From the NCBI GenBank assembly GCA_030549175.1, contig JAUKUA010000007.1, forward strand, positions 1,240,001 to 1,304,000: a stretch of 64,000 nucleotides of DNA. The letters are read 5' to 3'. Below are positions 56,384 through 64,000 of the stretch, piece after piece. Made by a program: the position numbers and the translations under genes. Each line of letters opens with the position of its first letter. Positions within the stretch are counted from its first letter, which is position 1. This stretch comes from Lasiosphaeris hirsuta (taxonomy: Eukaryota; Ascomycota; Sordariomycetes; Sordariales; Lasiosphaeriaceae). The notes below the pieces were generated by a model. That model was not told where the DNA came from, made no database searches, and worked only from the letters and a program-made list of their open reading frames with translations.

Positions 56384-57143
56384 CACAGTCGTCCATGGCT
56401 CCAGTTTACAAAACTGAGACGATTTCCCTGGTTGATAGAAATGCTAATTGGCTAATGTATTACTATTGGCTCTTTTGCTTCAAGCGCTCTATGGAGGGCA
56501 AACGACGTGGGCTCGCGGACTCATCTATGTTAAGCGGTTTCTACCTCGGATGCCACGGATTGTAAGGCGTGAATGATCTAGAAGGACTATCTAGTGAAAA
56601 GCTGTATTGTAGGGAATATTCATCGCAACTGGATGTCTTGTGTCGGGTCCCGAATTTATTTCTTGATAGGTCGAGACTTGACTCTAGCCAAGCAGAGACA
56701 AATATCACTGTTGAAAGCTCCAAAACCCTCAAGCGGTGGGATCAATCCACACGTAACAATTTAGAGGCAAATATGGAAGAACCGTAGACAGCCAACCCCT
56801 ACTTAGCTCATTCGCTCCCTGCTCCAGCTGTTGAGGCTTGACGACTTCACTCCAACTCGGGACGTGGCCCCTCCCTTGGTTGACATTGAGTTCCGCTGGC
56901 ACCACCTGCCAGGAGTCTGACGGCTGGCAGGCCCACCAGCACAATTTTCGCCAAACATTTTAGGGCAAGCGGGTTCTGCCCCGCTAACTTGGCAGAAAGG
57001 GAAGGCGGTGAGCTTCATTTTTGCTGCACAGGGCTTTGCCAAATTTCTAAAACCCACAAGTTCACCCTACCGATTTCTTCCTCCTCAAGATCACGGTGAT
57101 CAGATTTTCGACAACACATCCCCAGTCGTAAAAATCATTCACA
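56384..57143. other. Upstream region of RPL26
   Basis: No gene is supported in this ~760 bp. The last ~80 bp (CCTACCGATTTCTTCCTCCT and following) is a pyrimidine-rich leader typical of ribosomal protein genes. Tandem CTCAAAACTC-like or telomere-like words are absent. Confidence 0.4.
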
Positions 57144-57700
57144 ATGGCCAAGGCTAGCCCCAGTAAGTTCTCAGAGACAGTTTACGAGCCTCAATTCGAC
57201 CGCCAGAATTAATGAAATGTCCGCAGCCCTTCACTCCTCCCGGCGTAAGTCTCGCAAGGCGCACTTCAGCGCGCCTTCGAGCATCCGTCGCAACATCATG
57301 AGCGCCCCGCTCAGCAAGGAGCTCCGCGAGAAGTACAACGTATGCCTGCCAATTCTCCCGATTGCTTCGCTTTCGCCCCCAAGAGCTGGAGACTGACGTT
57401 GCTCGCCGACAGGTTCGCAGCATCCCCATCCGCAAGGATGATGAGGTCACCATCGTTCGCGGTATCAACAAGGAGAAGGAGGGTAAGGTCACCTCGGTGT
57501 ACCGCCTGAAATACGTCATCCACATCGAACGTGTCACCCGCGACAAGGCCAACGGCTCCAGCGTGCCCCTCGGTATCCACCCCAGTAACGTGGTCATCAC
57601 CAAGCTCAAGCTCGACAAGGACCGTGAGAGCATCCTGGAGCGCAGCAGACTCGGCCGCGAGCAGGTTGCCAAGGCTAAGGGCAAGGCCGCTGCTAAGTAA
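57144..57700 (+). CDS. RPL26: 60S ribosomal protein L26 (uL24)
   Basis: Three exons, 57144-57162, 57227-57339 and 57413-57700, encode 139 residues. The first exon carries only six codons plus one base (MAKASP), a frequent arrangement in fungal ribosomal protein genes; the introns are 64 and 73 bp. The sequence continues [40 protein letters not shown], then the KOW motif [40 protein letters not shown] and [20 protein letters not shown], and ends in a Lys/Ala-rich tail. uL24 binds 25S rRNA near the exit tunnel of the large subunit. All conserved blocks are intact. Confidence 0.97.
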
Positions 57701-58377
57701 ATCGTTTTCGGCTATTGTGGAGGATGAGTGATATCAAAAAGGGAAAACTGGATTTGGCGAACATCGACGAACGACGCAAATACCCGCCTTCCTCGTCGAG
57801 GCCAACATCGGCTCTGGCGTCTTTGCGGCTTTCGGGTGCATATTCGGGGCGGCTGTTCTTTCTGCTACATGACAGCACGGGAAAACGGACTCGGATCTAG
57901 ATGCAGGGAATAAATGAGACTCTGTTCTCAATGGCCATTTCACAACGCAAGCTGCCATGCTCGCTGTGAGATGTTCCATGGGAGGTTATCCCGAAGCCAG
58001 CCTTGTGCACATTGCTCAGAGGCCATGTTTGCCTCGATCGCTTGCTTCAGTGACATGCTTGTTGACCAACGACCACAGTACCTTAAGGTATCCCAAGGGT
58101 CGTCAGATGCGACCCAGGAATGATAAGTTGCATTCCGGATACCTGGTCAGGTAGGAACCGCCAAATATCACCCCGTTAACCTGACTCCGTGGTTCTCGAG
58201 ATAAACGATTGGCGAAGAGCAAACCCAGCAGGAGAGACCTTACCAGGCCTCCCTCTGCTCTCGCCCGCAGAATTCCATGGAGATCAAATCGATGAGATTG
58301 GGCGTTTGAAGTCGAGGCACATACATCCAACGTTCGTGACGTCCAAAGGTAAACCTATCAACCCCAAGGTCCTTGAT
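57701..58377. other. Convergent intergenic region RPL26/SDR
   Basis: About 680 bp without a supported gene; it lies between the 3' ends of RPL26 (+) and the dehydrogenase gene (-). Confidence 0.45.
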
Positions 58378-59283
58378 CTACGCCGGCTGGCTGTCCATCC
58401 ACTCCTGTGCCTTGGTCTTCCAGTCCTCCCGCCACCTCGTAAGAGGCGGCCTGCCCTCGACCAGGTCACCAACAGCCCAGCGCATCCTCTTCTTGTCTGT
58501 GTCTTCAGACACGTCGTTGTCCGGACACATGATGTAGAACTTGTCCTTGGCCATCTTCTCCTCCAAGTAGTCCACGACCTGCTCCGGCCACCAGGCCCCG
58601 TCAGGTTTACTCCGCCCGCCCCCGGGCCTGTTCCCGCTGAGCCCCGTAAACGTCCACCCGGGGACGAGCAGGTGCACGCCGATGTTGGGCACGTTGCGCA
58701 GGTCGAAGCTGAGATGCTCGGCCAGCGCCTTGACGGCCGCCTTGGACGCGTTGTACGCCGGGTTGCCCGGCGGGTTGGTGATGCCCTGCTTGGAGCCGGT
58801 GATGACGATGGCCGCGGGTGAGGCCGACGCAGCGGTCGACTTGACGGCCGGCAGCAGCGCGTTGATCCCGTTGATGACGCCGTACAGGTTCACGTCGAGG
58901 ATCTGCTGGAATGACTGCAGGTCGGACCAGTCCGACATGAGCCCAACGCCGGCGTTCAGCGCGAGGAGGTGGAGCTTCCCTGCGGGGGTCTGTCAGTTTC
59001 AGTCCTCCCCTGGGGACAGAGGGAAGGACGAGGGCTCAAAAGTACCGCCAAACTCCTCCGTGACCCTGCTGTTCAGCTTCGTCCACTCCCCCAGCTTTCT
59101 CACGTCCATCTTGATCGTCGACACCTCCCCGCTCGCGCCCGCCTGCCCCAGCAGCTCCTCGTCCCAGTCCGCCACGAGCACCTTCATCCCGTGGCCCACG
59201 CAGCGCTTGGTGAGGGCCAGTCCGATGCCCGAGGCGCCACCGGTGATGACGGCCGTGTTGCCGGGTTGGAAGACGGACGCCAT
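58378..59283 (-). CDS. Short-chain dehydrogenase/reductase
   Basis: Two exons, 59283-59046 and 58979-58378, joined by a 66-bp intron, give 279 residues. The N-terminus AVITGGASGIGLALTKRC holds the TGxxxGIG dinucleotide-binding motif. VADWDEELLG follows, with an Asp at the end of beta 2 that favours NAD over NADP. Then come LHLLALNAGVGL (NAG motif), IVITGSKQG (catalytic Ser) and PAYNASKAAVKAL (catalytic YxxxK), followed by the VPGWTFTGL segment. This is a classical SDR. The substrate cannot be told from sequence; the insert NRPGGGRSKPDGAWWPEQV near the C-terminus is typical of a fungal/bacterial subgroup annotated only as SDR. Confidence 0.92.
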
Positions 59284-60171
59284 TTCTTTCTCTATTCTAC
59301 CTAGCCTATGTCGATGGATAACTTAGGGGAGAGCCGGGGAGGCTGGGCGGGAGCGGATCGCTGCAGTCATTCACGTGGGTCGATGACGTGGGGGATGGGG
59401 GTGTTCCACCTGGCTTTGTTGGTGGCTCCTGTATTTACAAGGGAGGGAGGGGAGGAGGGGGGAGGGGGTTTGTTACGAATGGCAGGAGTCCGCGTCCGGA
59501 GCTGGATGAGGTGTAAGTGAGGGGGACATATCTCCACCGTTCCCCCGCATTTGGTGAGACTGGCGAGAATCTCGACGCGACTAATCGTGTGCCGGACATG
59601 AGGGGCTTAAGCTCGAATTGGTATCTCCATCTTCGCACAAAAGATTCGCGACTTGGTGACGAGGAAGATTGAATCTTGCCCGTAAGGCATATTATGACCT
59701 TTCGTAATTGGTGGTACAAGCCAAGATCAACCATGGCAAGGCCCCCATAATCTCACACAGCGTCCCAATCAATACCCGCTCCATGACATGAACAAGCAAT
59801 CAACAATCTCCATTCCATTTCTCGGGTATCCTGTGATATAACTATTTCCGCTCGTTACCGTACCGTGTCATCATATACCATAAACAAGAAACTGTGTAAA
59901 AACATGGAGAAAAAAAAAGACGTGGTAGTTGCCACTCCAGCCCCACAAGGATGATATGGGATTATAAAAAAGGAAGCCGGCAGGTACCAACACCATAGGG
60001 GAATCCAAAACGCAGCTCCAGTAAAAGGACGCAAAGGAAGAAAATTGTGTGACTGACACCAGGTCCATCCAAACAATCCCTCCCCTCTCCCCTCCCCGTA
60101 CAACTCCCGCATCAACCACACCAAAAAACCCAATTACCTCCCTCCCCTCTCTTCCCCCCTTTCCCCGTCCA
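59284..60171. other. Intergenic region between the SDR and BTB genes
   Basis: No gene is supported. G-rich runs near 59440-59470 (GGGAGGGAGGGGAGGAGG and following) may form a quadruplex upstream of the SDR gene. The right part is likely the 3' UTR of the BTB gene. Confidence 0.45.
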
Positions 60172-61929
60172 TCAACTGAACCCAATCCACGGCAAATCCC
60201 GATCCCCCACCGTCGTGCACGTCAGGTACCCAATCCCCTCGCGCGCCCCGCCCGGCCCCATCTCGAGCTCGAGTCCGCTCCCCATCAGGGGCCGCACCAC
60301 CTCGCGCGCCATCGTCTTGAGCTCCTCGACCCGCTTCTCGAACCGGCGCAGGTTGTCCCTGCTGTACAGGTCCGGTGTCAGCTTCAGAAACCGCTTGCAC
60401 TCGTCGTGCCCCAGGTACCCCTTGCCCCCGCCTTCTGGCGCGCCCGCACCCAGCATCCTGTACGTGCGGCCCAGGGACGCGAGGGCCGGGACGGGCGCGT
60501 GGAGCGCGAGCGCGCGCGAGTTTGCTGGTGTGCCGCCGGCGGCGCTGGCGTTGCTGCTGCTGCTGCTCGACCCGCCGCGCCCGCGGGACCCGAGGCCGTC
60601 GCGGCCGCCGCGGCGATCGGGGATGGGCGGGGTCGGGGGCGTGGTGTTGTCTGCGAGCCACTGGCGGAAGAGGGACACGGCGAGCCAGTCAAGGTAGTTC
60701 GTTGCGGGTGAGACGCGCTCGCCGGAGCGGGTCGTCAGGGTGAGGCGGAAGAGGCGGGCCTCAATGCGGCTGACGGTTTCCTCGAGCTCGTCGACCTTGT
60801 CTTCGATGATGTCGAGCACGGTTTCCGGGAGGGCGGCGCGGATAGATCGTTCGCCGGCCGGCCATTGGCCGACCACGTGGATTAGGGCTTCTTGGAAGAT
60901 GACTTTGGAGCGGGCGAGGTAGCCGAGGCGGAGGTAGCTGATGGGGTATTTGGCGATTTGCTTCCAGAGGCGGGACTGGAACTGAAGAAGATGGTGGTCG
61001 ACCCGGGGACCGACAACGGCTAATGCGTCGTACTGGTCCGCCAGTGTCAACAGCGACTTGCACTGCACGTAGGCATCGGCAATGTTGATGCCATCGAGTA
61101 GGGGTGGGTAGTTGTACATGATGCGGAACAGGTTGTCGTAGTCACGCATTAGGTCCTGTTCTGCCTGTGTGGCGGGCGAAAGGGGGGCTGTGGAGGCGGA
61201 CAGGCTGAGGTTGGCAACGGACCGGAAGAAGGAGTTCGACCCGGATTTCCCGTGTTGGTGCCGGCTTGAGCTATTCGAAACCGGAGTACCCCCGAATATT
61301 GACGTTGGTGAGGCTAGGTTGGCGGCATGTGGACTGATCTCCTCCTTCTGCACTAGCATTGGTATGTCATTATTACCCGTCCCTGGGTCGAGCTCATATC
61401 TCCACCTCTTCCTGAACGGCGACACTGCCATTGACGAGGGCTTGCCATCCCCATCGCCGCCACCGCCTCGGTTGTCTATCCTCGCTAGTTCCCCGCCAGC
61501 AGCCCGAGTCGTGCTTGGTGTTCCTCCCTCAATTGCGCCGGCTGTGCTCGTTGCCGGTAGCTCGGGGATGGACTGTGCCCGCGACCACTCGACACTGGTA
61601 CTGGCCTCGAAGAAACCGGAGCAGCGGGTCAGGGTGTGCCGGTGCAGCAGGTAGCGGTTTTCGTGCCCGCTGGCAACGCGCACCAATATCTCGACATCGC
61701 CGCTGTGGCTAAAAACGGGGAATTCGTTCGAAGGTATAAAGGCTGTGCCGCCGGCGTGGGAGCGGTTGTACCGGCGGGTGCGCGACGAGACGTGGGACCC
61801 CGACGTCCGGCCGGCACCGCCTTCTCGCCCACTGTCTCTTCCACTGCCGGCCCCAGCACCGACACCGACGACGGACGAGGCCCCTCGTAGTGTCAGCGAG
61901 GTCGACAGGTCGGCGTGCTGCGGCACCAT
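60172..61929 (-). CDS. BTB/POZ domain protein
   Basis: A single exon of 585 residues, starting MVPQHADLSTSLTLRGASSV. After a Gly/Ser/Arg-rich N-terminus a BTB-like fold starts near residue 75: FSHSGDVEILVRVASGHENR, then YLLHRHTLTRCSGFFEASTS, with the typical internalised-substrate helix. A long disordered insertion follows (Gly-rich GGGGDGDGKPSS), and the BTB part resumes at DYDNLFRIMYNYPPLLDGIN and the helices that follow (YVQCKSLLTLADQYDALAVV). A poly-Ser tract and helical C-terminus end at LPWIGFS. Many fungal BTB proteins have this split domain. Some act as Cul3 adaptors; function here is unknown. Predicted disorder is high. Confidence 0.8.
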   Translation of the reverse strand: MVPQHADLSTSLTLRGASSVVGVGAGAGSGRDSGREGGAGRTSGSHVSSRTRRYNRSHAGGTAFIPSNEFPVFSHSGDVEILVRVASGHENRYLLHRHTLTRCSGFFEASTSVEWSRAQSIPELPATSTAGAIEGGTPSTTRAAGGELARIDNRGGGGDGDGKPSSMAVSPFRKRWRYELDPGTGNNDIPMLVQKEEISPHAANLASPTSIFGGTPVSNSSSRHQHGKSGSNSFFRSVANLSLSASTAPLSPATQAEQDLMRDYDNLFRIMYNYPPLLDGINIADAYVQCKSLLTLADQYDALAVVGPRVDHHLLQFQSRLWKQIAKYPISYLRLGYLARSKVIFQEALIHVVGQWPAGERSIRAALPETVLDIIEDKVDELEETVSRIEARLFRLTLTTRSGERVSPATNYLDWLAVSLFRQWLADNTTPPTPPIPDRRGGRDGLGSRGRGGSSSSSSNASAAGGTPANSRALALHAPVPALASLGRTYRMLGAGAPEGGGKGYLGHDECKRFLKLTPDLYSRDNLRRFEKRVEELKTMAREVVRPLMGSGLELEMGPGGAREGIGYLTCTTVGDRDLPWIGFS

Positions 61930-64000
61930 GAATGCGGGATCGGGTGTTGGCTTCGCCCTTTGGCGGCTTTTCTACTGTGTCGGTCTGCCTTCCCTCCGAT
62001 CGGTCCGCGTCTTCGTCTTCGTCCGTTTGTTTCCCGGTTTTCCCCCGTCCTCTTTTTTTCCTTCGGTTTCCCTTCTTTTACCTCTCTTGTGGCAAGACCA
62101 GCTCCTTTCCCTGTCTGCTGCTGGTTTCCCAGGCTGCCTCCTCGTTGTTGTCGCTCGACGCTCACTGGCGCGTTTGGCTGGCAGCTGGCGACCGGCCGGC
62201 GGACTCTCGGATTGGACACTGTGCGGTGAGGGGCCCACGAGTTGGGAGCGACGCAGTAGTGCTGCTGGTGCATCAGAGCGCCAGAACTGGCAGCTTCGAA
62301 ACGGATCGCTCGCCAAAACCTTAGCGAGAGGCCAATGTGAGATGAAAAAAAAAAAAAAACAATACAAAGTCAATTTCAGAAGAGAAAGGACGGCCAAGGA
62401 CTAACCCCGCAGAGAAAATCAAACGTCCTAGGGGAGAGAGAATGATGCGAGAGCTTCGCAGCGTTCCAGGCTTTCCCAATCGCTGGCGTTTTCACGAGCC
62501 AAGGATGGGAGCACTGCCAGTACGTACGGGACCGGGAAGCTCTAGTCTGGGGGGACTCGATGCAGAGCTGTGACTCGGCGAGGCTGTGTCGTGCCCGGCT
62601 GTCGACGGCGAACGGGTCGAGCAAGTTCGCCACCCTCGGCAGCCAAGCACAGCGAAGGTGCAAGTGCAAGGTGCCAGACAGAGTGCCTCGATTACCTTGG
62701 GGCGAACGACTGGACGGGAATGATTGGCAAGGAGCGGCCGGCTGAGCGTTCCAGACAGATGAAGCTTGCGAGTGATCACAGTACGTCAAGCGCCAGAAGT
62801 GCAGCGGCAGCAGCAGCAGCCAGAATAATAAGGTGAGCCAAAAGTCAAACGGGCCTGCGGTTGCCGTCTTGCAACGAGAGCGCGATGGACAGAGAGAAAC
62901 ACAGCGAGCGCTGCAGGTGAAACAAAGAAACAACATAATGTTGACAAAATCAACACCCCCCCCTCCCCCCCCCCCCATCCCCCATGGCAAGGCGCACCCG
63001 TCCATACGCATGTGCATATCTGCACCACGCATCGCGACTTAGCTGGGTGCTGCTGCTGCGCGCTCCGGCGCGTCACCTCCGTCACCCGCTGCCCTCTCTT
63101 TGTGTTTGTCCGCCGACCCGATCGGGTTGGACATTTTGCAAGCCGTTTCCGGACCCGAGCTTGCTGAACACTCGAGGCCGCCACGCCCAGACAAGCCTCC
63201 GTCTATCGCGAATTGGCAAATACATTTTTGGCCCTTTCTTCAAGCGCATCGTGGTGTGTTAGTTGCGCATCGCCCCCATGCGCCTCCTCAATCGGCGACC
63301 TGCGCTTGCAGCCGAAAGCATTGAGATGCAGCATGCGAAGGGATGCGGGGAAGAAAGAGCAAGAGAAATTGAGCAAGAGAAAACAGAAAAGACGATGCCG
63401 ACACGCGTGTGAATGCAGCACAATCCAATCGCCATCCCGAAAATCATCTTCCGGATTGAGAATTCGGGATTCCGACTGGGAGGCAGCAGCTCAGCACCCA
63501 CGCAACCAAGTTGTCTTGCTTCGTGCTTCCCAATCCTGCCAATCCACCTGACAACGGCCGCATTTGTCCCTTCGTTCTGAAGCCCTCCATTCAATCAAAT
63601 TTTAACGTTCGGGCTTCAAGTGTTTGAAAGAAGAAAGCACGAAGTGAAATTGAACACCAACTTGACCAATGTGATGGGGAGGTGAGAAGACACATTTTCC
63701 TCAACCCGCCCGCCCGTTTCCTGCAGTCTACATAGTAATTCAACAGCACCAGCATTTTTCAACACCACCACGCAGCATTCATTTTGACTTTTTTCTCCCT
63801 TTCAAATCGCCCAAACCCGCAATGGCCTGCTGCCTCTCCACCTTGCCCCCCCCCCCCACACTGCATCAACCGGTTTACCTGACTCGAAATCGAGACGGCA
63901 GTGCTCGGGATCTACACATTTGCAGGCTCACGCATCCGGCTCACATATCCACAGTTGCTATGTGGGAAAATGGTAGATTAAGTAACTTATACTCGTACAA
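61930..64000. other. Long region upstream of the BTB gene
   Basis: About 2.1 kb to the right edge with no supported gene. It has an A17 run (62345-62361), C-rich tracts (62958-62988 and 63847-63857) and C/T-rich stretches. It probably holds the BTB promoter and leader; the open frames on either strand are low-complexity shadows. Confidence 0.45.

Noticed and set aside
61745..62404. A 219-codon + strand frame at the 5' side of the BTB gene
   Set aside because: It begins antisense to the BTB exon and continues into C/T-rich low-complexity DNA; no domain.

Overview
This window looks like nuclear DNA of a filamentous ascomycete. The evidence is GC-rich coding sequence, genes split by short introns (about 45-120 bp) with CTAAC-type branch points, dense genes on both strands, and a gene set of fungal housekeeping and cell-biology proteins: Sey1, CENP-C/Mif2, Yme2, an EF-hand MscS channel, MO25/HymA, Sfi1 and an Emi1-like protein. 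Protein wording and intron style suggest a Sordariomycete, probably Sordariales/Chaetomiaceae; that is inference. I see no plasmid, phage, CRISPR or bacterial operon features.

Layout. 1-2.2 kb: 3' part of SEY1 (+). 2.4-3.5 kb: RNase H2 catalytic subunit (-), divergent from CENP-C/Mif2 (+, 4.0-6.3 kb) across a short shared promoter. 6.3-8.05 kb: intergenic, with an intron-containing tRNA-Val(AAC) (-). 8.05-10.8 kb: mitochondrial Yme2 (-), divergent from a twin-CX9C DUF3128/Emi1-like gene (+, 11.4-12.1 kb). 14.0-16.2 kb: cytosolic Hsp70 (-). 18.0-19.2 kb: dienelactone hydrolase-like gene (+) whose reading frame needs two GC-AG introns. 20.5-23.3 kb: MscS/EF-hand channel (-). 26.0-27.6 kb: mitochondrial seryl-tRNA synthetase (+). 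30.1-37.9 kb: a ~2580-residue repeat-rich coiled-coil protein (-). 38.8-39.7 kb: YggS/PLPBP pyridoxal-phosphate protein (-). 40.5-41.6 kb: F-box protein (+). 42.0-44.75 kb: a frameshifted tandem-repeat pseudogene (+). 45.1-46.4 kb: MO25/Hym1 (-). 47.4-50.8 kb: cytosolic isoleucyl-tRNA synthetase (+). 51.05-51.3 kb: a 54-residue twin-CX9C protein resembling NDUFAF8 (-). 51.9-55.5 kb: Sfi1-like protein (+). 57.1-57.7 kb: ribosomal protein L26 (+). 58.4-59.3 kb: short-chain dehydrogenase (-). 60.2-61.9 kb: BTB/POZ protein (-).

The gene-poor gaps (12.1-14.0, 16.2-18.0, 19.2-20.5, 23.3-26.0, 27.6-30.1, 46.4-47.4, 55.5-57.1 kb) hold short non-coding repeats. Two ~320-370 bp elements with inverted arms (16.84-17.21 and 46.85-47.17 kb) belong to one MITE-like family. 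A second family ends in CTAAAATTGCAGTG and is clustered at 55.8-56.4 kb with single copies at 7.04 and 19.9 kb. A palindrome-bearing motif occurs at 12.36, 17.02 and 20.07 kb.

Most genes are unrelated housekeeping genes, but two themes recur: mitochondrial biology (Yme2, Emi1-like, mitochondrial SerRS, NDUFAF8-like) and chromosome segregation/cell division (CENP-C, Sfi1, MO25). The observations most worth testing are an in-frame TAG near the end of CENP-C followed by 41 open codons, the two GC-AG introns of the hydrolase gene, the two repeat families, and the 29- and 11-residue repeats of the giant coiled-coil protein.
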